Source of the DNA: a virus
Reading direction: 5' to 3' (one strand)
IMG/VR virus record: IMGVR_UViG_3300021961_000612
Span: 1 to 24,426 of that record
Length of the DNA stretch: 24,426 bases
Made by a program: the position numbers and the translations under genes. Each line of letters begins with the position of its first letter. The first letter of the stretch is position 1. Below are positions 14,411 through 20,865 of this stretch, in pieces. The notes under the pieces are model-generated. The model saw only the letters and a program-made list of their open reading frames with translations, was not told the DNA's origin and searched no databases.

Positions 14411-16360
14411 CTACCTCTTCATCGGCTTTATTGGAACATATTTGTACCAAACTAATTTGCCTTTAATTCTCTTACAGACGAAATTGACTTTATTTGTTCT
14501 TTTACGCAAACCAATCTTCTTGCAAGACCGCAATGGTTTGGTCGGTTTAACTGGTGAGGAAGAAACGCCCAGGGGTGTAGAAAGTATTGGAACCGAGGGC
14601 GCAACTGTAATCAGCGGTTGGATAGTTGTGGTTGTGGTGGGCATAGCAACTGTTGTGGTCGTTGTAGTAGTTGTTGGCTCACTACTCCCGCCACCTCCGC
14701 CGCCGCCACCGCCACCACCACCGCCACCGCCGCCGGTGCTAGTTCCGCCACCAATTGGTTTTGGGATTGTCGTAGTACTGGTGGTTGTGGTCGTAGTAGG
14801 GATGGTTGTAGTGCTTGTGGTTGTAGTCGTTGTCGCAGGAATCGTGGTTGTGGTCGCCGGAACAGTAGTTGTAGTTGTACTCGTCGTACTGGTCGTCGTT
14901 GGGGCCAAAGTGGTTGTTGTAGAAGTCGTCGTTGGGGCAATAGTTGTCGTTGGGGCAACTGTCGTTGTGGTGACTTCTGGGACCGTAGTCGTAGTTGTTG
15001 GAGCGATGGTTGTCGTTGGTGCAACAGTGGTGGTGGTTGTCGTTTCAGAATTTTGTGTTAGCGGGATTGTTGTGGTGGTGGATGTAGTAGAAGTAGAAGT
15101 AGAAGTAGTAGTCGTAGTGGTCGTGGTAGTCGTTGTAGTTGACGATGCTGGACCAGACGAACCATTAAAAAGCTGTATGTTTGGCGAACCTGTTTCTACC
15201 GCATTTATAACTCCAGATGTCGCCATGTCAAGTATTGACTGAGCAATAACAGAATGGCTTGCCGAAGGATTTGTTTCTAGTAATAAAGCAGCAACACCAG
15301 CAACATGTGGCGACGCCATTGAAGTCCCACTAGAACTTCTAACTGCATTACTTGCTCCGACCCACGCTGATTCAATTGATGAGCCAGGAGCAAAAATATC
15401 TAGGCATGAACCAAAATTAGAAAATCCAGACTTTTCATTTGCGCTGGTTATTGAGCCAACCGTAAGCACAAGCGGCTCGGAGGCTGGAGAGTAATTACAA
15501 GCGTTAGCGTTTGCATTACCAGCAGCAACAACAACTGTTATGCCATCTTCTATTGCGCTTCTAACCGCATCGTTAAGACTTGTTGAGGATGTAACGACCA
15601 AACTCAAATTCATTACGGCTGGTGTCCCCGAAGAATGATTTGCTATCACCCAGTTGATTCCACTGATAACACCCGAGACACTTCCAGACCCTCTGCAATT
15701 CAGGACTCTTACTGGAGTAATCGTCACATCTTTGGCTACTCCATATTTTGTCCCACCCAAAGTTGCAGACACATGACTTCCGTGCCCATTGCAGTCTTCG
15801 GTCCCGTATGTATCAGCAACAATGTTGTAGCCATCATTGATTCTGCCCGAGTATTCTTCGTGCCCTGAATTTATTCCAGTGTCAACCACGTATGCAGTAA
15901 CACCATTACCCGTTGTGTCGTAGGAATAAATCCCATCTCGGGTCAAACTGCGTTGGTCTATTCTGTCAAGATTCCACAATGTGAAAGCTCCAGAACTATC
16001 AAGAAGAGATTGTTCGCCAGCCAAAAATACTTCTTCGTCTTCTTCTACATATTTGACCTGCTCGTCTTCTTGCAATTTTTCAACATCCGAAGCTGTGAGC
16101 TCTGCCACAAATCCATTGGTGGCCAAATTGAATACTCGTAAAACGTTCATGCCGGTTTTTTGTAAATCTAAAACAAACTCTTGGACAAGCACGTCATCTT
16201 CAAGAGTGACGATGTAAGTCTTAACCTCTGACAAATCTGTGGATAACTTTGCTGAAAAATTTGAACTTTGTCCCAGGTCGTATGCTAAAGTTTTTTCACC
16301 TACAGAAGGCAGGGCGAGGGCAAAAACCAAAAAAATAAACTTAATAGGTTTTGTATTCAT
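14411..16360 (-). CDS. Secreted S8 subtilase (proteinase-K-like) with Thr-rich stalk, poly-Gly and basic C-terminus
   Basis: The protein has 649 residues. It has a signal peptide (KPIKFIFLVFALALP, cut near residue 26), an I9 inhibitor-type propeptide (about 46-112, KTYIVTLEDD...FVAELTASDVEKL), then the catalytic domain (about 125-400) with D160 (AYVVDTGIN), H193 (DCNGHGSHVSATLGG), oxyanion N282 (AAGNANANACNYSPA) and S347 (SGTSMASPHVAG). All four are intact, so an active secreted protease is expected. Residues about 405-555 are almost wholly Thr with Ser, Val, Ala, Pro, followed by some 16 consecutive Gly, more Thr, and a basic end (SCKKIGLRKRT, VCKRIKGKLVWYKY) like the short Cys/Lys C-terminal modules of actinobacterial surface proteins. 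ATG 16360 has GGAG upstream and a TATAAT-type promoter. This looks like a host gene captured by the phage; it is the first gene of the operon leading into DNA-metabolism genes. Confidence 0.93.
   Translation of the reverse strand: MNTKPIKFIFLVFALALPSVGEKTLAYDLGQSSNFSAKLSTDLSEVKTYIVTLEDDVLVQEFVLDLQKTGMNVLRVFNLATNGFVAELTASDVEKLQEDEQVKYVEEDEEVFLAGEQSLLDSSGAFTLWNLDRIDQRSLTRDGIYSYDTTGNGVTAYVVDTGINSGHEEYSGRINDGYNIVADTYGTEDCNGHGSHVSATLGGTKYGVAKDVTITPVRVLNCRGSGSVSGVISGINWVIANHSSGTPAVMNLSLVVTSSTSLNDAVRSAIEDGITVVVAAGNANANACNYSPASEPLVLTVGSITSANEKSGFSNFGSCLDIFAPGSSIESAWVGASNAVRSSSGTSMASPHVAGVAALLLETNPSASHSVIAQSILDMATSGVINAVETGSPNIQLFNGSSGPASSTTTTTTTTTTTTSTSTSTTSTTTTIPLTQNSETTTTTTVAPTTTIAPTTTTTVPEVTTTTVAPTTTIAPTTTSTTTTLAPTTTSTTSTTTTTVPATTTTIPATTTTTTSTTTIPTTTTTTSTTTIPKPIGGGTSTGGGGGGGGGGGGGGGGSSEPTTTTTTTTVAMPTTTTTIQPLITVAPSVPILSTPLGVSSSPVKPTKPLRSCKKIGLRKRTNKVNFVCKRIKGKLVWYKYVPIKPMKR
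14680..15145. repeat. Low-complexity tract encoding Thr-rich stalk and poly-Gly of the subtilase
   Basis: About 450 bases of near-repetitive sequence: on the plus strand gt-rich triplets (gtcgtagtggttgt-type) complementing ACN Thr codons, and a ccgccgccaccgcc run at about 14690-14735 complementing Gly codons. Repeated peptide units are VAPTTT, IAPTTT and TTSTTTT. Codons within the Thr run vary (ACA, ACC, ACT, ACG), so the protein repeat is maintained although the DNA is not a simple microsatellite. It produces long but meaningless antisense frames. Confidence 0.85.
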
Positions 16361-16385
16361 TGAGTTCTCCTTATGGGGATAATCA

Positions 16386-16413
16386 ATTATAGGGTCTCAG
16401 CCCCAAAAACCAA
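16386..16413 (-). promoter_or_regulatory. Promoter for the subtilase operon
   Basis: On the minus strand a perfect TATAAT (16391-16386) lies 16 bases after TTGGTT (16413-16408), about 25 bases before the subtilase ATG, with GGAG in between. The -35 match is poor (3 of 6) but actinobacterial promoters often rely on the -10 alone. The 136-base region up to 16496 is shared with the divergent ribonucleotide reductase gene, for which I see only AAAGG before the ATG and no clear promoter. Confidence 0.5.
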
Positions 16414-16496
16414 CATTCGATTACGTCAACTAGACAAGTGACTCGAACTAAATTTGAGAAACTTTTAAAACCAACAAAACGCCAGAAAGGCTGAAT

Positions 16497-18422
16497 ATGA
16501 CACTATTAGACCAATCCTTCGTCGATTCTTACGCAAACAAGAAGGCCCCTTGGGGTTTTAATGGCCTGGGCGAAATTGTGTTCTTGCGCACCTACAGCCG
16601 TAAAAAAGAAAACAACGAAAATGAAACTTGGGTCGAAACCCTCCAGCGAGTAATCAATGGCGCGCACGAAATAGGTGTTGAGTACACAAAAGAAGAAGTT
16701 GAAAAACTTTTTGACCACTGCTTTAACCTTCGATGCTCGTTCTCGGGTAGGGCAATGTGGCAACTCGGGACACCGCTTGTCAAGAAGTTTGGAGCGTCAT
16801 CTCTCAACAACTGCTACTTCACCAACATTGAAAAAATTGAAGACTTTGAACTGCTTTTTGAATACTTAATGCTTGGTGGTGGAGTTGGGTTTTCGGTTGA
16901 GCGCTCTAAAATCCATGACTTGCCCAAGGTTCGAAGTGGCGTAGTTGTTACTCATGAAAAAACCAATGATGCCGATTTAATTGTTGCCGACTCCCGACAG
17001 GGCTGGAACAGACTACTTCACGCAGTACTTAAGTCTTACTTTTATACCGGCAAATCATTTAGTTACTCAACTGTTTTAGTCCGTGAGTATGGTGCAGCTT
17101 TGAAAACTTTTGGTGGTACAGCATCCGGACCGGGAGCGTTAATTGATGGCATCAAAGACATTTGCGAAGTTATGGATAATCGGGTCGGCAAAAAACTTCG
17201 CTCGGTGGATGTATTGGATATTTGCAACATCATAGGACGAATTGTTGTTTCTGGTTCTTCGCGAAGAAGTGCTCAAATTGCAATGGGCGACCCAGATGAC
17301 GTTCTCTTCTTGCGAGCAAAGAACTGGTCTTCAGGTAATGTCCCTGCATGGCGAGCCAATTCAAATAACAGTATTTACGCTGACTCGTTTGAAGAAATCC
17401 AACAAGAGCTTTGGAGAGGTTATGACGGCTCTGGCGAACCATACGGTCTATTGAACCGCAGACTCGCTAGGAAAGTGGGACGCCTCGGCGAAACCAAAGT
17501 TGATAACTCGATTGAGGGCTTTAACCCATGCGCTGAAATTGCTTTGGCCGATGGTGAGTCCTGCAATTTGTCAACAATCTTTTTGCCGAACGTGGAGTCA
17601 CTGGAGCAAATGAAGGAAATCTCATACTTGCTTTATAAGACTCAAAAGCAAATCACTCGCATGAATTATTCATACCAAAAGACAACAGACATAGTCAGCA
17701 AAAATTCCAGAATCGGTCAATCCATAACTGGAATCCTGCAGAGCTCGCCAGAACAAATTGAGTGGCTCGATGATGCCTATAAGTACCTAGAAAATCTTGA
17801 TACTGAATATTCAAAAGCTAAAAACTGGCCGAAGTCAGTAAGACTTACAACTGTTCAACCATCAGGGACTCTTTCACTACTGCCTGGAGTCACCCCTGGG
17901 GTACACCCAGCTTTTGCCCCTTACTATGTGCGACGTGTTCGGTTTGGTTCTTCAGACCCGCTAGTTGAAGCGTGTAGGAAGCGTGGCTATAAAACTCAGT
18001 GGGATATTGGTCTTGACGGACGAGAAGACCACACGAGATTAGTGGTCGACTTCCCATGTAAATCGCCAGAAGGTTCGACTCTCGCCAAGGACATGACCGC
18101 CGTACAGCAACTTGAATGGGTCAAGAAGATGCAAACTGTCTGGGCAGATAATGCCGTATCGGTGACCGTGTACTACCGCAAGGAAGAGCTTGACTCAATC
18201 AAGGAATGGCTGTCGAAGAATTATGACAAGAGCGTCAAGTCAGTTTCTTTCTTGTTGCACGCGGAGCACAACTTCGTCTTGCCCCCATACGAGGAAATAA
18301 CCAAGGAAGAATACGAAAAGATGGCTTCAAAAATTGACCAGTCCATCCCGTTGATTCAAAAATCTTTTGAGGGTGAAATCCTTATGGATGATTGCGCTAC
18401 TGGGGCTTGTCCAATTAAATAA
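16497..18422 (+). CDS. nrdJ: Adenosylcobalamin-dependent class II ribonucleoside-triphosphate reductase, monomeric type
   Basis: The protein has 641 residues. It reduces ribonucleotides to deoxyribonucleotides for phage DNA synthesis, using coenzyme B12 to form the thiyl radical. Visible key residues: C106 (SLNNCYFTN) and C356 (DGESCNLS), the redox pair; C345 within FNPCAEIAL, with N343 and E347 forming the radical site; and a C-terminal CATGACPIK (C633, C638), the mobile pair that is re-reduced by thioredoxin. Other family motifs are LMLGGGVGFSVERS and PSGTLSLLPGVTPGVHPAFA. The order matches the Lactobacillus leichmannii-type monomeric enzyme; it is somewhat shorter. AAAGG precedes ATG 16497. 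It is on the opposite strand to its neighbours, between the lysis and DNA-metabolism blocks, suggesting insertion as a separate unit. The host presumably provides B12. Confidence 0.95.
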   Translation: MTLLDQSFVDSYANKKAPWGFNGLGEIVFLRTYSRKKENNENETWVETLQRVINGAHEIGVEYTKEEVEKLFDHCFNLRCSFSGRAMWQLGTPLVKKFGASSLNNCYFTNIEKIEDFELLFEYLMLGGGVGFSVERSKIHDLPKVRSGVVVTHEKTNDADLIVADSRQGWNRLLHAVLKSYFYTGKSFSYSTVLVREYGAALKTFGGTASGPGALIDGIKDICEVMDNRVGKKLRSVDVLDICNIIGRIVVSGSSRRSAQIAMGDPDDVLFLRAKNWSSGNVPAWRANSNNSIYADSFEEIQQELWRGYDGSGEPYGLLNRRLARKVGRLGETKVDNSIEGFNPCAEIALADGESCNLSTIFLPNVESLEQMKEISYLLYKTQKQITRMNYSYQKTTDIVSKNSRIGQSITGILQSSPEQIEWLDDAYKYLENLDTEYSKAKNWPKSVRLTTVQPSGTLSLLPGVTPGVHPAFAPYYVRRVRFGSSDPLVEACRKRGYKTQWDIGLDGREDHTRLVVDFPCKSPEGSTLAKDMTAVQQLEWVKKMQTVWADNAVSVTVYYRKEELDSIKEWLSKNYDKSVKSVSFLLHAEHNFVLPPYEEITKEEYEKMASKIDQSIPLIQKSFEGEILMDDCATGACPIK

Positions 18423-18437
18423 TGTTATACTTGAGCA

Positions 18438-18590
18438 ATGCTCAAGGAACAACGACACGATAGCGAAGATGACATCCATGAGGTTTTGCGCTGTCTGCGA
18501 AACAGGGTTGTTGAATTAGAGAGCGCTCTTGATGCCATGCGAGGCGAGCTTCGCGTAGCCCAGCAAGAACGATGGGCTAGAGATAACTAA
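18438..18590 (+). CDS. Small coiled-coil protein downstream of the ribonucleotide reductase
   Basis: This 50-residue frame begins 15 bases after the reductase stop on the same strand (MLKEQRHDSEDDIHEVLRCL) and ends with TAA at 18588-18590, five bases before the end of the convergent ferredoxin gene. The middle (LRNRVVELESALDAMRGELR) has heptad spacing of Leu/Val and strong charge alternation, so a short coiled coil is likely. No recognised family and no strong ribosome site. It is probably co-transcribed with the reductase. Confidence 0.6.
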   Translation: MLKEQRHDSEDDIHEVLRCLRNRVVELESALDAMRGELRVAQQERWARDN

Positions 18591-18595
18591 ATACT

Positions 18596-18844
18596 TTAGT
18601 CGACCTCAATAAAAATACATTCGCCTGGGCAGTCCTCAGCAGCTTCAACGACCGCGTCAGTCAGACTGTCTGGAAATGAAGCCAGACCAGCCGCGCCCTC
18701 TGGGTTGCCCCTCAGTTTTGAAAATACTTTCCCATTCTCTTGGACGTAAGCCAGACCATCCTCGAGCATGATGAAAACATCCGGGGCTACCTCTGCGCAC
18801 AGACCATCTCCAGTGCATAAATCTTGGTCAATCCAAACTTTCAT
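18596..18844 (-). CDS. Ferredoxin, 3Fe-4S type
   Basis: This 82-residue protein matches small actinobacterial 3Fe-4S ferredoxins in length and layout: KVWIDQDLCTGDGLCAEVAPDVF (C10, C16), then LAYVQENGK, and AAEDCPGECIFIE (C72 with Pro after it, plus an extra C76). Position 13, where a fourth cluster Cys would lie in 4Fe-4S proteins, is Asp, favouring 3Fe-4S. Such ferredoxins usually pass electrons to cytochrome P450s or other oxidoreductases; none is visible here. Its ATG overlaps the stop of the holin-like gene (ATGA), so it is translated as the last gene of the lysis operon, converging on the ribonucleotide reductase unit. A role in feeding reductant to a phage or host enzyme is inference. 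Confidence 0.9.
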   Translation of the reverse strand: MKVWIDQDLCTGDGLCAEVAPDVFIMLEDGLAYVQENGKVFSKLRGNPEGAAGLASFPDSLTDAVVEAAEDCPGECIFIEVD

Positions 18845-19122
18845 TGCTGGCTATCCGGTATACCATCGCCATCTTTGTCTTCGGGGTTTCGACCAGTCGA
18901 AATCATTAGGCCAGCCAGCGTGCCGGTAATAAAGGTAGCAACGCTTGAGAGAACTCCAAAAAACATTTTGTCGTTTTCTGCTTGAGCGCCAATTGGTTGA
19001 GCTACAAATACGAGCGCCCAAAGAACGCCAATTGTTGTGATTGCCAGCACAAAACCCAATACGCAACCAATAACAAATTTAAGTCGGGCGTCAAGTTCTG
19101 CTGGTGTCATTCGTTGTTTCAT
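18841..19122 (-). CDS. Holin-like membrane protein with acidic calcium-binding-like tail
   Basis: The protein has 93 residues from ATG 19122 (MKQRMTPAELDARLKF), which overlaps the lipoprotein stop (ATGA). The frame extends upstream inside the lipoprotein gene but that part has no protein-like pattern. Two hydrophobic segments (FVIGCVLGFVLAITTIGVLW, and FFGVLSSVATFITGTLAGLM) are joined by a short loop; the C-terminus is RNPEDKDGDGIPDSQQ, a DxDGDGxxD calcium-loop-like motif. Size, two membrane spans, charged tail and position in the lysin operon fit a holin or related lysis membrane protein. Timing of lysis by pore formation is the inferred role. Confidence 0.65.
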   Translation of the reverse strand: MKQRMTPAELDARLKFVIGCVLGFVLAITTIGVLWALVFVAQPIGAQAENDKMFFGVLSSVATFITGTLAGLMISTGRNPEDKDGDGIPDSQQ

Positions 19123-19388
19123 GGCGCCACTGTCTCCTCTGTTAGAATTGTTTCTATTGTGACTTCTACGGTTGTTTCTGTTGGGTCCCAACCAAGCAAG
19201 GTTTTTGTGCAGCTTCCATCTACTTCGCATATTGGCGGCTCACATTCTTTAGCTCCCCAATTTTCTGGGTCTTGACATGAATACCTATAGCTACCGTCGT
19301 AACCACAGGACGTTAGTAGGAAAATCAAAATTGCTAACCAAATAATCATTAAAAAATAAAAAAATTTGCTTCTGGCAAAATAAATCAT
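19119..19388 (-). CDS. Small Cys-rich lipoprotein in the lysis block
   Basis: The protein has 89 residues. A hydrophobic leader (MIIWLAILIFLLTSC from Met14, or the longer start at 19388) ends in a lipobox LLTSC with Cys28 as the lipidation site. The mature part begins CGYDGSYRYSCQDPENWGAK and contains further Cys pairs (KECEPPICEVDGSC). This CGYDGxYRYxCQDPxNW... pattern is familiar to me from uncharacterised small lipoproteins in aquatic phages. The tail is Thr/Glu-rich. It overlaps both neighbours by four bases (ATGA at both ends). An outer-face membrane role in lysis or superinfection exclusion is possible; function is unknown. Confidence 0.75.
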   Translation of the reverse strand: MIYFARSKFFYFLMIIWLAILIFLLTSCGYDGSYRYSCQDPENWGAKECEPPICEVDGSCTKTLLGWDPTETTVEVTIETILTEETVAP

Positions 19389-19582
19389 TTAGCACCAGCT
19401 CCCTCTAACTCAATTCCTTCAATCTTGTCCAAGTAAGCCTGAACCTCTGCACGACTCATACCCTCATTGAAAAGAGCCCATTCAAAAGCTTCGCGACCTT
19501 CTCCGGTTGCGCCAAGAACAATAGAGGCATATAGCGTTTCCGCTATATCGCGCCAATTGTTTTTTTCTGTTTTTTCAGACAT
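19385..19582 (-). CDS. Small acidic protein of the lysis block, function unknown
   Basis: The protein has 65 residues: MSEKTEKNNWRDIAETLYAS followed by a helical region (EAFEWALFNEGMSRAEVQAY, LDKIEGIE). No membrane span and no recognised family. The ATG at 19582 has an ideal AGGAG at seven bases, but that site lies in a 9-bp hairpin (19590-19615), suggesting controlled translation. Its stop overlaps the start of the lipoprotein gene (ATGA), so control here could extend through lipoprotein, holin-like protein and ferredoxin by coupling. Confidence 0.7.
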   Translation of the reverse strand: MSEKTEKNNWRDIAETLYASIVLGATGEGREAFEWALFNEGMSRAEVQAYLDKIEGIELEGAGAK

Positions 19583-19589
19583 GGGTTTT

Positions 19590-19615
19590 CTCCTATGGCA
19601 ATTATCCCATAGGAG
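19590..19615 (-). promoter_or_regulatory. Hairpin sequestering a ribosome-binding site in the lysis operon
   Basis: A 9-bp perfect stem, CTCCTATGG (minus-strand reading 19615-19607) with CCATAGGAG (19598-19590), has an 8-base loop. The last five bases of the 3' arm, AGGAG, are the Shine-Dalgarno for ATG 19582. On the minus strand a T8 run comes before the stem, not after it, so it is not a terminator for the lysin transcript. Confidence 0.65.
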
Positions 19616-19648
19616 TAAAAAAAATTGTCTTAAGCTAAAAACTAAAGC

Positions 19649-20380
19649 TTATTTATCCCAGACGTTCCAGTTCCCTAGACCGCTTGCTGAGTTGTCCATG
19701 ATGTACTTAGCAACCTTTAAGTTGCAGTGGACATCAAACAGGCCTTCAAGACCCGTCCCACAAACATTCTTGGTGACCGTCTTCCAACAAGAATTTATTT
19801 GTATAAGTCCACGGTCAATCGAGCCATCTTTATTCAGGGTCCAAATAACATTGCCTTTTGAGTCAAATTTTGCATTGACTGCTGCTGGGTTACATCGAGA
19901 CTCACGGTAGGCAATATAAGAAAAGACCTCTACAGGTTCAAGACCATACTGAGCGAAAAGTGGTTCAAATTGAGGACAGCGGTGTGTTGGGTCTTCGGAA
20001 ATGTTGTAACGGCGCTTATTGCCGTCCTTGATTGGGTTTGGCAGGGCTGGGAGAAAGGCTGTTTCTAGCCCTGCTCGCTCCAAGGCGCTCAGGTGAGCTG
20101 CCCTAGTTGCTGGGCCATAATGACCGTCCGCAAGGACTCCCAGAATGGTCTGAAGCTGACTCACTCGTTCGCTTCGTTCGTTGAATAGAAAGGATGCCGT
20201 CAGAAGTGAATTCTTGTCCTCTTTGGCCTTGCTCGGAGACTCGATTACCTTAAGGGTGTAGGAGCTGGCTGGTCGGGGTGTTTGCCTGTCTTCCCTGGAT
20301 TCAGCTAGTGAATTTCCGCCGATTCCAATTGCTGCTGTGAACCATAAACCTATAGCTACTGCTAATTCCTTGGTAAACAA
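19649..20380 (-). CDS. Peptidoglycan-degrading lytic transglycosylase (endolysin or exolysin)
   Basis: The protein has 243 residues with a TTG start at 20380, five bases after AGGAG. It has an N-terminal hydrophobic signal-like segment (ELAVAIGLWFTAAIGIGGNS, residues 5-24). A peptidoglycan-binding-like repeat follows at about 72-102 (ERVSQLQTILGVLADGHYGPATRAAH; 'lQ..Lg...DG.yGp.T..A'). The catalytic part at about 130-243 has YIAYRESRCNPAAVN with E160 as the expected general acid, DRGLIQINSCW, and NLKVAKYIMD...GNWNVW, the SLT-type order. It cleaves the glycan strand of host peptidoglycan. With an export signal it may be released independently of the holin. Five Cys in the catalytic domain suggest disulfides outside the cytoplasm. 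Confidence 0.85.
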   Translation of the reverse strand: MFTKELAVAIGLWFTAAIGIGGNSLAESREDRQTPRPASSYTLKVIESPSKAKEDKNSLLTASFLFNERSERVSQLQTILGVLADGHYGPATRAAHLSALERAGLETAFLPALPNPIKDGNKRRYNISEDPTHRCPQFEPLFAQYGLEPVEVFSYIAYRESRCNPAAVNAKFDSKGNVIWTLNKDGSIDRGLIQINSCWKTVTKNVCGTGLEGLFDVHCNLKVAKYIMDNSASGLGNWNVWDK

Positions 20381-20394
20381 ACTCTCTCCTATCG

Positions 20395-20865
20395 TTAGCC
20401 GCCTGGAGGTAAAGACTTAGTAAGACCTAGTTTTTCGGCCTCGGCGGGATGGTCATGTTTCCATCGGTGATGCGCTCTGCATAGCACCTGACAGTTATTA
20501 GGGTCTAAGTAATTGCCTCCTCGACCCCGAGGGATAATTTCATCAATGTCCAATATGCTTGAACACGGTATAGACCCTAGCAGGAATTTCGCTTGACACA
20601 ACCCCATGTCGCGTTTCATTACTATACGCCTTACTTTTTCACGCTCTTTATCTTTTTCTTTAGTTTTAGCGCTTTTAAACTTGAGTGGAGTCGACTTAAC
20701 TTTCTTTTGTTGAGTAACTGAAGGTTTGTCAAGACATTTTCTTAATCTTGCGCGCGAATCACGCTGACCTTCAACTAAATAAAGGTTTCCAAAGCTCCCA
20801 CATTTTTCGTATTTACAATTTTCTTTTCTGCCTTCACAATTTCCTTTATGGGAAAATGTTTTCAT
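20395..20865 (-). CDS. HNH endonuclease next to terminase
   Basis: The protein has 156 residues; ATG 20865 overlaps the terminase stop (ATGA). The N-terminal part carries several Cys (GNCEGRKENCKYEKCGSFGN, then LRKCLDK), likely a small zinc module, then a strongly basic Lys-rich linker (about 55-78). The HNH core at about 85-150 reads GLCQAKF, LDIDEIIPRGRGGNYLDPNN and CQVLCRAHHRWKHDHPAEAE. The Asn and the C-terminal His-His are present, but the first motif reads IDEII where family members often have a His. HNH proteins beside terminase genes assist cos or headful cleavage in several phages (for example HK97 gp74), the likely role. Confidence 0.85.
   Translation of the reverse strand: MKTFSHKGNCEGRKENCKYEKCGSFGNLYLVEGQRDSRARLRKCLDKPSVTQQKKVKSTPLKFKSAKTKEKDKEREKVRRIVMKRDMGLCQAKFLLGSIPCSSILDIDEIIPRGRGGNYLDPNNCQVLCRAHHRWKHDHPAEAEKLGLTKSLPPGG

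Noticed and set aside
14442-15242. Long plus-strand open frame of 266 codons rich in Val and Pro, and Cys/Arg-rich frames in the other phases
   Set aside because: These are antisense readings of the subtilase Thr/Gly codon repeats. Repeated gtn and ccn triplets have no stop in any frame, and no ribosome site or family motif is present.
18586-18600. 15-base palindrome ACTAAATACTTTAGT spanning both convergent stop codons
   Set aside because: The stem is only 6 bp, AT-rich, with no U-run. It is explained by two TAA stops facing each other, and is too weak for a terminator call.
19590-19615. Hairpin considered as a terminator for the lysin gene
   Set aside because: For leftward transcription the T-run lies before the stem and AAAA follows it. 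The stem instead contains the downstream gene's Shine-Dalgarno sequence.
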